Assembly (NCBI GenBank): GCA_960531495.1
Contig: OY482852.1
Coordinates: 25,773,931-25,837,930 of the forward strand
Direction of reading: 5' to 3'
DNA: 64,000 nt
Source of the DNA: Zeus faber
Taxonomy: Eukaryota; Chordata; Actinopteri; Zeiformes; Zeidae
How positions within the stretch are numbered: position 1 is the stretch's first letter; each line of letters opens with the position of its first letter. Made by a program: the position numbers and the translations under genes. Of this stretch, positions 45,625 to 57,610 are shown piece after piece. The notes under the pieces are model-generated. The model saw only the letters and a program-made list of their open reading frames with translations, made no database searches and was not told where the DNA came from.

Positions 45625-48600
45625 TGGTGCACTTTAATTTTGGTTCCCATAAACATTAACGGCCGCAGGTATAGACAGAAGAGGGCTTTCGATTTTGAGA
45701 CGTCACTACAAAAAAAGTTCAATATTCTGTTCCTCCAGGAGACGCACAGTGACGGAGATAACCAGGTGGGCTGGGATCTGGAGTGGAAGGGCTAGCATAG
45801 TCTCAGTCATTGGACTAATTCTATTGCAGCGGTAGCCATTTTATTTTCTCCTAGTTTGCAGGTGACTGTGTTGTCTACAGTGGAGGTAGTGGTGGCAAGG
45901 GCACTGATAGTGAGGGCAGAACTGGGGGGGGGTGTTCTGATTCATCAACATTTATGCACCAAACCAGGGCACAGAGCGGGTGGCATTATTCAACAGTTTC
46001 AGGGCGGTTTCAGAGCAGGACACCGGGGAGCTATTTATTCAGCAGAGGACTGGAACTTCTACTGTGGACAGGACTGGTGAGGAACCCCATCTCCACTTCT
46101 CACACAGTTCAGTTTGGTTGATGCCTGGAGGATTAAACACCCTGACTCCAGGCGGTACGGCTGCGTGAAGGTGTCGGCGGGAAGGGTGAGTGCAGCCAGG
46201 CTGGACAGGGTCTATGTTTGAAAGGCCGTCAGCTCCAGGTTAGCACAAAGTTCCATCACCCTGGTTGGTTTTACAGATCACCATTTAATTTCTATTCAAT
46301 TTTGTTCTTTAGCCAAGAATAGAAACATCTCCTATTAGCTCTTCAATGCCAACTTTTAGAGGATAGGTTATTTTGTGATTGTTGATTTTTGGGCTTTTAG
46401 GGGAACAGAGAAAAATGATTTTGAGTCCTTGAGGCAGTGGTGGGAGGTGGGGAAGGCCCAGATCAAGACTTTTCTGCCAGCAGTACACTGCATACTCCAG
46501 TACACATACCATGGCGATGCTAAGCACCCTTGAAAGAGATTAAAAATATATAAAACGACATAATAAACAGCAGCACAGGCAGGGTTTACTATCACAGAAC
46601 AAAAAGCTGCAGTTGTCTTTATTTTACGCCAGAGAGCGAAGGGGGTTCTAGTCAGGGCCCGCTTTATGTCCATTAAGGATACAGATGCTCCCAGCAGTTT
46701 TTTCTTTAATTTGGAGAGGACTGCGGCCTGCCTCCGGCGGAGATAAGGAGGCTGGCGGTGAAGTTCTACGCTGCCCTCTACAGGGCGGAGGACTGCGAGG
46801 AGGAATCCGCCGCACAGCTCCTTCAGGGGCTCACTTAGCCGGGAGAGGAGGAGCGGGTCCTCCTGTATGCCCTCATTATTCTGGAGTAACTCAGCACTGC
46901 AGTGGGGCAGATGGCATTGGGCAAGGGGCCGGGAGTGGACGGGCCTCTCGCATTTTCTCAGACACTTCTAGAGCTGCCTGGGACAGGACCTCTTGGACAT
47001 CCTGCTGGAATGTGTGGGGAGGGGCTCCCTGCCTGCCTCCTGTTGTCGGGCCACCATGTCTCTACCGCCCAAGAAGGGAGACCTGGCGCTCCTCAAAAGC
47101 TGGAGGCTTGTAGCCCTCCTCTTAGCTGACTACAAGGTATTCTCCAAAGTGCTGGCCTAAAGGCTCAGAGAACACCTGGGGTTGGGTGTACACAGAGACC
47201 AGACCTACTGCATCCCTGGCAGGACCATCATAGACAATTTATTTTTAATGAAGGACATTTTTGACACATGTACATTATATGATCTCACTCTGGATGTACT
47301 TTCACTGGATCAGGAGAAGGCTTTTGATCGGGTTGAGCACCGTTACATATTTTTTGTTCTGAGGGGTTTTGGTGAGGGTTTTATTTCACGGGTAGGGCTT
47401 CTGTACAGTGGGGCATCGTGTATGGTCAAGGTTGGGGGCGGTCTGAGCCATCCCATACTGGTACAGAGGGGTATCAGACAGGGCTGCCAAATGTCATGTC
47501 ATGGTCATGTCAGGCCAGCTCTACTCCCTGGCCCTAGAACCCCTACTGTGCAAGATCAGTGACAGACAGGGCTGCCCCCACCGGGACTTCCACAGAGCCA
47601 GGCCATCACAGTCCCAGCCTAGGCGAACGACATCAACGTCTTTATCCAGACCCAGGAGATGTTACTTCACTCGTAGACTACCTCAACATCCATCAGGGGG
47701 CTTCATATAGATAAACTGGGAGATGAGTGGGGCCTAACAGGTGGGGGAATAGACGGAGGGGGCAGCACTCAGTCTGCCAGGCGGTCTCAGTAGGGGAAGG
47801 GCAGGGATGAAAGTGCTTGGGGTGCATCTAGGCAGTTTCAGGAGAAAAACTGTGAGGGTCTGCTGGAAAGGTAGTAGGCCGACACTCAGGTGGAAATGGG
47901 TGCTGCCCCAACCTGGTGGCATAAGATGAGGGTCCTAACTCCACCAAGGAGCCTGATAGAGTGGATCCAGAGCACTATTGTCGGTTTCTTCTGGTCAGGG
48001 CAGCATTGGCTGCTGGCTCCTGTACTGTACCTTCAGGTGCAGGAGGGAGGACAGGGCCTCATAGAGATCAAGGCCCGAGTCGCGGCCTTCTGGCTTCAGG
48101 GGGCACAAAGGCTCCTCTACACCCTTAGACTGAAGTAACTGGACAACGCCAGGCTGCTGCTGAGGAGGCCTGGTCGGCTGGGCTACAACAAACACCTGTT
48201 CCTCCTCCAGCAGCAAGAAATGGACATTCCAGTCCTGGCAGGTGTTCAACGCCAACCTACGAGCCCAGAGCCTGTCATCTCCCAGCCTAAGGACCAGCCT
48301 GCGGGACGCTGGTCAAACTGGGCCACCTCCTCAGAACACTGACAGCGAGGGTGGGAGAGCTAACAGGGATGCGCTCTTTGAGGGTGCTGCAGAGACTGGT
48401 GGAGGAGGTGTAAGTGGCCCTGACCAGACCAATGAGAGCGGTTGTTGAGGACTGTACCATATCAGGCAGCTGGGATGACGAGTATGAGTACATGTGCCCC
48501 TCTCTGAAGGTCTCGCCTGCTGTGGAGGGGTGGACAGAGGAAAGGGGGTAACTCATGTCCTTCACAACTCCACAGCTGGGCCGCTTTGAGACAGTGGGGA

Positions 48601-49200
48601 AGAAAGCACTATACCACACCTGCACCAAGGTGCTACACCTGCGGTCTCCCAGAGGGATGAGGGCCTCCAGGTGGATGGACTCCTTTGGCCTGGACTCTTC
48701 CCCCAAGGGCAGCTGGCGTTCCACATACAAGCCCCCCATCGATAAAAGGACAGGGGCTCTCCAGTGGAGGGGGGTCCACGGGACAATCACCACCAATAGG
48801 CACGTGGCACACCTGGATCCAGGTAGAGGGGAGGACTCTCGGTTCTGTGGAGCACTTTTTTTTGCAGTGTGCTAGGCTAGCAGGGATGTTTGGGTTGCTG
48901 GAGTAATGGTGTCACGGGCTAGGTCCAGCTCTCTCACAGCAGTTCTTTATTTTCGGCCCCAGGTACGCAGCAAACAGAAAACGGGTCCATGTTCTGATAC
49001 ATTGTTTGTTTGGCATTGCTAAACTGTCTATATGGAAGACTAGGAAGAACGAGATCCAGGAGCAGGGCTCTCTGGATCCCAGTTCTCATGCCAACTGGCC
49101 TGCTGGCTGCTCACCTTCAGGTAGAGTTCTCTTTCTACACCCTCACCAGCAGGCTGGAGGCCTTCAAGTCCACTTGGGGGATAGGATAGGTCCTGTGTTC
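45625..49200 (+). pseudogene. K2 ORF2 remnant (endonuclease, RT, C-terminal region)
   Basis: Endonuclease start: NGRRYRQKRAFDF and FLQETHSDGDNQ (45660-45780), with TDHHLIS near 46275. Connector: QWWEVGKAQI near 46436. RT: PKKGDLALLKSW near 47070, DQTYCIPGRTIIDN near 47200, SLDQEKAFDRVEH near 47305 and GIRQGC near 47470. The YADD box is replaced by a damaged AND-type sequence near 47622. C-terminal similarity continues to about 49150. Many stops and indels; not functional. Confidence 0.8.
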
Positions 49201-49760
49201 TGTACAAGACAATGTCCTACAGCTGCAATTCTGATTATGATAATTAAATAATTACATTTTTATATAAAAAATATGATTATTGTAATAATTATATTCTATT
49301 TATTTATTTTTATTTATTTTTGTAGTTTACATTTTTCATACATTTGATTTTCATATTTGATATATTTTACATATATTTATTCTTAGTTGTTTTTTATATT
49401 TGCTATTTATTTACTTTTTTTTTTATTTTACTTTTATTTTTAACTGCTATCACTATTGTTACTATTAATGTATTTGTTTATTTCTTTCATTCATTTACTT
49501 CTATGATCAGCAATAATACTGGTCAGTCTTTATTTATCTTATGTAGTTAATATTTATGTATTCTGTTGTTTATGTGCTCATTTTGTCTTATTTTAAAAAT
49601 CAAAATCTGAGTGAGTGTTTGTCACGGAGTGAGTGACTTTCGTACTACTTTTCAATCTTTGTGTCTTAAACACATTTTTGGTGGTTTTTTTTACTGGTTT
49701 TGATGTCTACATACAGCGGGTGGGGGGTGGAGGTGGTGGTGTTGGTGGGGGTCCGCAGTG

Positions 49761-51263
49761 ATGTCGGACCTCACCAGGTCAACACAATAACACGGCGTTA
49801 AGATCTCGCTGCTTTCCTGTGTTCCGTGGAGGAGTGTGCACTGGCTGTGGCGCAGGCTGTCGGTCCTGACAGCGTTGTGTCCGCAGCCAGGATGAATAGT
49901 GCGGTTGTTATTTTTATCAACTCTTTAGAGAATGTGAACACGGAGGTGGATTGGGGCGTCACAGTGTGTTCGTCTACGTGTCGCCTCTCTCAACCGCAAC
50001 CAAAAGGGTGAGATTGTCCAATGTTCCACCCTTTATGAGGGATGAGATTCTGATCAGGGAAAAATAGTCTCCACAATTAAAAAATGTCGTCTGGATGCAA
50101 AGCACCTGAGTTGAAACATGTGGTGTCTCACAAGAGACAGGTGCTGTTAGGTCCATGGCCTCCCAGCACCACTAGAGGCCACTCTTGACCCATCGGCGGC
50201 TGCTCCCTTAGGCCAATTTCACACACCTGGGATCAATTACCTTCGTCACCCACACAGTATTTATTCTCCAGCTCCCCAGTCACTCATTGCCAGACCGTCA
50301 GCTAGCTTACCCAAGTTGTACTGCTACGGGCCAGCTCCTAGATCCTAGTTCCTAGCCCCTAGCCCGCGCGCTTGTTCCAAGTTCCTAGTTTATGTCTCCT
50401 TGTTTCGTCTCCCCCTAACCTGCTTGTCTCCTCTTGTCGACCAAGTCTGTCCGTTCCTCTTCATCAAGCCTGGTTCCCCGACCCTGACCGGGTCCCTCTG
50501 GCCATCTCCACCGTGTGGTCTAATAAACATCCTTTGTCTGCCTCCCGTCTCTCTGTGTCGTGCGTTTGGGTCCCTCCTAGGTCTGGTCGTAACAGATGCC
50601 GATGATCCTCAACAAGCAGAATGAGAGTCAATGATTTTGACTTATATCTTTAGATAACGTCTGAGACAACCAAGTGCTTTGGCTGTAATGAGGAGGGCCA
50701 CCTGATGAGAGCAGGTTCAGGAAAGGCCTCTGTGTCTGGGGAGAAGAGCAGAGCACCAGCAGGGCCAGACAGAGGGGGGGCCCAGGGTCAGACCCAGGGG
50801 AGGCCCAGGGTCAGACCCAGGTTGAGGTGGATCAGGAGAACAGGACGGAGAAACAGGTAGCGGGTGATTATACAGCAGGACAAAAGGAAGCTGTGACATC
50901 GGTCGCTTCAGATGAAGCTGGTGAAGCATCACCAGCTTCACCCGAAGCTGCTGATGTAGATCCTGAGATTGGGAAGGAGGGAGAAATGGAGGATGGTGCT
51001 CTGGCAGATAATGTGGCCACAGCAGTGCTGACAGGAGGCAGTGAGGATGAGGAGATGATGGAGGAGGAGTCCCTACTTACCGGTGCAGTAAGTAGGGACT
51101 AAAGAGGAAAAAGAAGAGTAATATCGACTCAGAGATGAAAAAAGTGACAGGACGGTCCAAAGGAAAACAAGCAGAGATAAGGATGGAGTTTGACTCCAGT
51201 AGGGAGCAGGAACCTGCTGAGAGCGAGATTCAGACCCCGGATGACAAGGTTCTATACAACTGA
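49761..51263 (+). pseudogene. K3 ORF1 remnant, split by a solo LTR
   Basis: Starts MSDLTR like K1. ARMNSAVVIFINSLENVN lies at 49888-49940, NVPPFMRDE near 50020, and the knuckle KCFGCNEEGHLMRAG near 50675-50715, with its final Cys replaced by Gly. Acidic, Glu-rich sequence follows to about 51100. The LTR lies between the N-terminal block and the knuckle. Early frameshift and stops. Confidence 0.8.
50145..50594 (+). mobile_element. Solo LTR inside K3 ORF1
   Basis: A 450-bp segment beginning TGTTAGGTCC and ending GGTCGTAACA, with TG...CA ends and a TAATAAAC signal near 50521. Flanking GGTGC (50140-50144) and GATGC (50595-50599) look like a 5-bp target duplication with one change. Removing it restores continuity with the K1 ORF1 order. 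It differs from the 57.2 kb Gypsy LTR. Confidence 0.75.
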
Positions 51264-51556
51264 AAGACAAGATGTACAAATAGCATCAATACAATTAGGC
51301 AGTTCCTGCAGAAAACAAACAAAAAAAAAAAACAGAAGAGTGTAAAGGTCTTAGAACATTTTAAGGGCAAGGAGTCATTTGTTGCCTTAGACAAAACCCA
51401 GATGAGAAGCTAAGAAAATAATGTTTTTACAGATCAGGGGTACGGATTAAAGAGGTTTGTACAAAAGGAGAACTCAGCAACGGAGACGACAGACACAGCA
51501 TAAGGCCTCAGTTCTTCTTCGTCTCTCACTGTCTTCTGTCTCTCTGCTTATTTTAC

Positions 51557-54500
51557 AATGGCTGGTTTTAGAGTGGGAACTCTCAACCTAAATAGAGCAA
51601 CAGACATTAGGAAAAGAGCATGTCTGTTCCAGACTTAAAAACTAAAGAAAATGTATGTCACTTGTGTCCAAGAAATACAGTGATGAGACTGGAAGAGTGA
51701 GTGGGGCGGGGAAGTGCTTCTCAGCCACTTGACCTCAACTAGCGGAGGGGTGGGAGTTTTATTCTCTCCGAGTTTTACCCCTTTGTCTTTTACTGTTGAA
51801 CATGTGTGTGACGGCAGGATGATGGTGGTCCGGGCCAAGTTTGAGTGTTTTAGTGTTGTTTTTATCAATGTGTAGGCTCCCACTAAAGCCCTTGACAGAG
51901 TGCTGCTCTTAAAAAAGTTAAGGATCTTTTTAAACAACTGCAATCAAGAGGAGTTTTTGTATTTAGGAGGATATTATAACAGGGACTCTTTAGACAGAAA
52001 TCACATGGAACCTTGATTTGCACAGAACCTTGATTTGTACAAGTGACTACTGTTTGGAAGCTCTGATTCTCCACTTTCAAATGATGCGAAAAAAAAAATT
52101 CTTGAAAGCCGCCAAATTACCCTAAAGTAGGCGGTGGGTCACATATATTGTAGTATATATAGTATACTGTATATAGTGAATATAGTATATAGTATATATA
52201 GTGTATGTAGTATATAGAGTCTATCGAGTATATGTGTCCCACCACAGCAAATTTTTTTAATCGCCAGGAGCAGCCAAAAAGTTGAAAAAAACCTTTAAAA
52301 GGAAAATTAGATTTTTCCAGATTTGTGTTGCTTTGTGTTTTTGTTTTTTTTTATCTCTCAACGTATTTTCAAAAACCAGTTTGATTTATAAATAGTAGAA
52401 AAATGTTAAACCGTGGAGTTAAATATTCCCATTGGATTACATGGGGAAATGCAGTTCACTTACTGAGACGCGGAACAGCGCTGATGGATAATTTCCTTTA
52501 AAGCGAGGATCCAGGATCATCATTCATCCATATTCCATGTGATATGAAGTCACAATGTGAAGCCGTTTTGATAGAATTCAACCTTTAAATCGTAATAATT
52601 TTACACACACGGAGCCATAGTTGTGACGCGTCTTTCTTCTCCGTATCGCTATGATTACACGAAGCGGGTGGCGGAATCTCTGAATCATATTTCGGACCTT
52701 AATCTGACCAGTGCGATAGATCCAAGTCAGTGTTAGCAGCGCATACTGGACTTCATTTTCAGCGATGATAGAAAATTCTCCGACGGCAACACAGAACGAC
52801 AGTGATGCTGAATCTGATATTACTGCAGACTTGGAGAACATTTCAAACAGCAGATTTCAAACTTAATGTGACGATGAAACAAAATATTTTCAAGAACCAC
52901 CGGAGGAGACAGATGATACGCCCGCTGTTGTTACAACGGAAGAAGTTGATGACGTGATGAACTCCGTTGAGGTTTGTGACAGATTTTCAGATTTCAGATT
53001 TTCTGTTGCTCATAATATTGATAGACTTTTGTTGTGTTGTCCGTAATTTTAAACTCCAAAATAACTCCACTTTTATAAAACATATATTTGCCTACTGTTA
53101 AATAAAAGCTTTTTTTAAAAACAAAATTAGTTTTGTGTTGTTGAGCTGTTCATGATTGGCCCATTCAGCAGTATGTTAATTAGCCATGAGGCTTTGTTTG
53201 TCCGCCAACCTCATTCCCATTCTGGGAGCTGGCTGAATGAACCTGGTGTGGGTAAAACTTTGGAGGTGATTATCACAGAAACACGGTTTGCCACACCCTT
53301 GTCAATAACAAGTCATAGCTTTAAAAATATTTGCTTGATTTGCACAAGTGACACCTTGTTTGGAAGCTCTCATTCTCCACTTTCAAATGATGCAGGGGAA
53401 AAACAACTCGAAAGCTGCCAAATGACCCTAAAGTATGCGGTGGGTCACATATACAGTAAATAAAGTAAAGTGTATATAGTATATAAAAGGTGAGGCACGA
53501 TGAGATGCTTGACGCTGAGACACCGAGCACGCAGCGCACACGCCATGGTGTTGTTCGCAGAGCCCAATACAGACTGGTCAGACAGCTGTTCATCTGAACG
53601 GTCGGTAAACAGGTAGGTCCTTAAGTGAGGAGTACCAGTACACTCTCAATGCCACACGAGACATCACCAGGTCTATGAAGGATCTAGAGACCGAGATAGT
53701 GGAACTGCAGGGTTTGTTAGCGTCCACAGGAGATCAAGGACATATTAAGGTTCTCAAGTCTAAAAAATATGCGCTAGCGGACCTACCTGGCACTAAAGTG
53801 CAGGGGGCGCTAGTCCGGTCACGTTTTCTGTCTGAGAACTTAATGGATAAACCTTCCAAGTTCTTCTTCAGTTTGGACTACATGAAAGGACAAAGCAGAC
53901 TTATCCACACTTTGCACTCTGCCAGTGGACAGGAGCTAAGGGATCCAAATGATACGTAGCAGGGCTGTGCAGTTCATTACTAAACTGTACAGCAGTGAAT
54001 ATGTGGAGGACGAAGAGTTGTTTAAGTCATTCTGCGGCAACCTGCCCCCGGTCTCTGAGGAGACTAACATGGAGGTGAGGGGACCACTGGCTCCAGAGAA
54101 GCTGTACATTGCGCTTCAGAGCATGGAGGGGGGCAAGGCCTCAGGCATACAGTAGATGGGCTTCCTGCAGAGGTTTTTTTTTTACTTTTTGGGAGGAACT
54201 AAACAAAGATCTTTTAAATGTTTTTAATGAAAGTTTTAATAAAATGGCTTTGCCTCTGAGCGGAAGGAGGGCGGTGTAAACCCTTTTACCAAAAAAAGGC
54301 AGCCTCCAAGACAAAGAACTGGCGACCGGTATCTCTGCTCTGCACAGACTACAAGCTCCTGTCCAAGGTTCTGGAAAACAGACTGAGGAAGGTAATGGCA
54401 GAGGTCATTTATCATGACCAGAAGTACTGTGTGCCTGGTAAGTCCATCCTAGCCAATATTTCATGGATTCGGGACATTTTGGACGTCTCTGGTTCATTGG

Positions 54501-55400
54501 ATTTAGCTACTGGTCTCATTTCCTTGGACCAGCAAAAGGCGTTAGGGGATAGGGTTGAACATCAATACTTGTGGAAAGGTTTGGTTTCAGCCTAGGTCTC
54601 ACTGCGAAGATCAAGGTTTTGTATCAGGGCATTGAGAGCGTACTGAAGATCAATGGGTGTCTGAGTCGGCCTTTTAAACCTCTGATCCACATGGCACACA
54701 AGAGACATTCCAAACGGGGATTAAAAGACTTTCAGGGGAGGAGCAGGTGATGCCTAGGGACAACGGCAGCGGAACAGAAAGCTCCGGGACACAGTGTGGA
54801 GAGAGTACCTGGCGACAGAACAGCGTCATGCCAGTGTGGAGAGTCTTGTATAAAGCTTCTTTAAACAAGAAAGCAGGTGATCTCCAGTGGAGGATATTAA
54901 ACCGCTCTCTTGGAGTCAACTCTTTTGTCAGTGTTTTTAACCCAACTGTCTCAAAACAGTGTCCGTTCTGTGAATCAACGGAAACTATTTTTCATTGTTA
55001 CTTTGAATGTCAGAGACTAAAATGTGTATTTGTCGATTTAAAATAACTGTTTTACTTTTAGTGAGAAATAGCCCGATGTTGCTTTTATTTACGGTGCAGG
55101 TTGTAAATAAACAACTGCTACACAATGGCAACTGCTGAATTTTTTGCAGGGGATAGCAAAACTGTCAATCTACAGGAGAAGAAAGATGATGGTGGAGAGC
55201 AGATCTGACCCGGGAGGGATCATCCTCTTTGTAGCCCTAGAGAGGGCCCGGGTCTGGGTGCACTATAGGTTCCACAAACTGATGAACAGCCTGGATGAGT
55301 TCACACAACAGTGGTGCTACTCCAATGTCATCTCTTCTCTTCACCTCTTTAGCCCAATTTCTTTTGTTGTTATTTTTATTTATTTTTTTCCATGTTTTTA
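51557..55400 (+). pseudogene. K3 ORF2 remnant
   Basis: The endonuclease start (MAGFRVGTLNLNRAT at 51557), SEWGGEVLLSHLTSTSGGVG near 51690 and FLYLGG near 51955 parallel K1 up to DRNHMEP (about 52010). K1 residues ~178-315 are missing and replaced by an insert. Similarity resumes at EYQYTLNATRDITRSM (53621) through GGKASG (54144). The RT fragment DQKYCVPGKSILAN to DRVEHQYLW (54418-54576) follows. A deletion then jumps to RVLYKASLNKKAGDLQW and the CPFCESTETIFHC zinc motif (about 54840-54999). No YADD box remains. Confidence 0.82.
52018..53625. mobile_element. Unidentified insert with 120-bp direct repeats, inside K3
   Basis: Two similar segments, 52026-52147 and 53334-53453, run CTTGATTTG.ACAAGTGAC through GGCGGTGGGTCACATATA-type ends in direct orientation. 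Between them is AT-rich DNA and a short acidic frame near 52763-52990 (NDSDAESDITADLEN). I saw no TG...CA ends or inverted termini. It could be a DNA transposon with acidic transposase N terminus, or two nested copies of one repeat. Confidence 0.5.
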
Positions 55401-55499
55401 ATTTACTTTTTTTATTTCTTTGTTGTGTTGGATGTTTAATTGTCTTTTATGAATGCATATGGTTGGAGATATCCTTTGAAAATAAAGGTTTTTGAAAAA

Positions 55500-55515
55500 T
55501 CTCTCTCTCTCTCTC
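55500..55515. repeat. (TC)8 between K3 and K4
   Basis: A short TC tract exactly at the K3 3' end and just before the K4 5' leader; a remnant of the shared target. Confidence 0.9.
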
Positions 55516-55671
55516 AAAGTGCGGACGTACTCACAGGAGCTGCGGGTAAATCTATTTTATCCTTTTTGTGTGTTTTGGTCTGTAGATGGTTGTTTATTTA
55601 TTTGATAGTTTGTAGCTCAGTTTGGTCATTTATTGTCAGCTTTAATTTTGCACAGGGTTTGTTTGCCGGAT

Positions 55672-56830
55672 GGCGCCTCGTCTGTCGGCGTCCCTAACTC
55701 CATGAGGGTCGCGCCGGACCCCACTGTGAGTGTGGAGGAGGTGCTGAAGGCGCTGGGGGAGCAGTTAGGACATTGCAATCTGCACAGGATAAGGCTGTGG
55801 TGGCATTTGTGAAGGAGGAGCAATTCGTCTCCCAGCTGGTCGAGAACAGGTGTCCTCGCTGACCGTGCCCTCCACCTGGGTCACGGTGTCGGGAGTCCCC
55901 CGTTTATCCCCAATGAGGTGCTGGAGCGAGAGCTGCAGCGTTTCGGGAAGATGGCGAGCGGGTTCCACACCATGAGCCTGGGATGTAAGGATGAGAGATT
56001 GAAGCACGCCCAGTCCCTGAAGAGGGAGGCGCTCATGGTACTTAACGCTTTGTCCCTGGACGTGTCATTTAAGGTAAAACACGAAACTGGTTACTATCTG
56101 ATCTATGCCAATTCAGGGGATGCTAAATGCTTTCACACATACGCTTTGCATGCCCGAACAGACAGCGGGCTTATGTGGGCGCGGGAACAGACATGCGGGC
56201 ACCCAATCGAGCCGATCGGGCCACAGGAGGGGCACGAGTGGACTAACTGTCCCTGCGCCGCGGGCACCCGATCCAGTCGGGGGGGATGGCGTTAGTGGGC
56301 AGACTGTCCCTACGCCACCCACACCCCCCAGCCCAGATCAACCCGAGGGGACTTGCTGTGGCGGGACTGAAGGGAGTGCTGCGGGGGGGAGCCCAAGTGG
56401 GCTCCGTCAGGGCCGAGGAGCGTGCTGCGGGGCCTGGCTCCGGTAGCGGGGAGGAGCCCAGCCCAAGCAAGCGGGCTGGTGGGGAGGTGGCGGGGACCTG
56501 GGGGTGGGCCGTCAGTGTTGATGTGACTGATGTGCTGCTAATGCTATAGTGATGAAGAATGCTATAGTGACGACTAACGACCATGATGAATTAGGGTATG
56601 ACTCGGATTGCAGGTCAGTGATGGGCTCAGATTGCATGTGAATGACAAACATGTCAGTATCAAACTGCCAGACCCCAAATTGGGATCTGTATTCCTTGGA
56701 TGATAGAGTGGTTTCTAGACGCCACGTTTGGAAAGTCTGTAAAAGTCATGGATCATTTCCCTGACTTGGAAAATTTATTAAATTGGTGGCCTGGTTGTGG
56801 AAGACAGCAGGGGCAATGTTGGATGACAAA
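55672..56830 (+). pseudogene. K4 ORF1 remnant
   Basis: PPFIPNEVLERELQRFGKM (about 55896-55950) and SFKVKHETGYYLIYANSGDA (about 56067-56127) match K2. The zinc knuckle is destroyed after KCF. A Gly/Pro-rich repetitive tract follows, with units ending in GCPRRRDS or ATGPIG-like sequence depending on frame. The C-terminal segment is recognisable only as LYSLDD near 56689. Stops and frameshifts throughout. Confidence 0.75.
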
Positions 56831-57225
56831 AATAGGTAATGGCTAAAAAAAACAACAAAAAAAAAAACAACAAAAAAAAAACATGTAGGCTTTCAGGAAA
56901 GACAACCGTCGAAAGGGGAGGGGGAGACCTGACCATACTTAGGCCTTAGGATGGCTGTGTTTCACTGGGTGTTTTCTCTCCTTTTGTTAGTTTTCACGAC
57001 TGTCTCCCTGACGCGGTTTGAAAAATTGCAGGAAACATTGCAGAGGGGGGCATCAGAGTGACTACATTGTGATGGGTGGGGACTGTAACTGTACCCTGGA
57101 CTATAGTCTGGATCGGACTGGAAGGAACCCCACAGGGTATCTTCCACCTGTCTGTCTCAACTCACAGCTCGGCATGACATCATAGACACATGGAGGACGA
57201 AATATGCCACAGACAGACAGTACAC

Positions 57226-57241
57226 TGTCTGTTTACATTTC
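57226..57241 (+). mobile_element. LINE 3' tail, left part (interrupted by Gypsy)
   Basis: TGTCTGTTTACATTTC continues at 62358 into CATTTCACCGCATATATG, matching 42130-42150 of the 40.4 kb LINE family. Upstream TACAC (57221-57225) is repeated at 62427-62431, the target duplication of this short insertion into K4. Confidence 0.75.
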
Positions 57242-57592
57242 TGTCAGGGTGCGCCCGGGTCCTACCAGCATCAGCCACTAGATGCCGCCAGTACTGCCTT
57301 TTCAAGGTTGCTCTGCTTCACCAATTTCTGTTCCTGATTACCCTGCCTTATTAGATGATATGTTTCACCTGTGTCTCGTTTGGTCGTCCCTATTTAGACC
57401 CTGTCGTTTGTGTCCTCGGGCGCTCAGTTTTGAGTTTGTCTAACCTCATGACAATGCTCTTGTTCCAAGCTCCCGAGACTTCTTATTTGTTTTTGCCCAG
57501 TTTTTGTACTTGTTTTGAGTAAACCTCTATTTTTGCCACCTCGCCTCTGCCTTGTTCTCTGCACCTGGGTTCACTCAGCATACCTCCTAACA
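57242..57592 (+). repeat. Gypsy 5' LTR
   Basis: 351 bp, TGTCAGGG...CCTAACA. By eye it differs from the 3' LTR at six positions with no indels, about 1.7%. Confidence 0.93.
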
Positions 57593-57610
57593 GCAAGACT
57601 GAGCCACAAC

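Larger units (their letters stand above)
49608..55499 (+). mobile_element. K3: decayed LINE of the K1 subfamily, abutting K2
   Basis: The 5' leader (TGAGTGAGTGTTTGTCACGG, then CAGCGGGTGGGGGGTGGAGG) matches the K1 leader. The 3' end (AATAAAGGTTTTTGAAAAA) is followed by (TC)8. Only ATC separates it from the K2 3' end, so the target tract is almost gone at this junction. It is interrupted by a solo LTR at 50145-50594 and an unidentified insert at about 52018-53625. Part of the RT is deleted near 54700. Confidence 0.83.
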
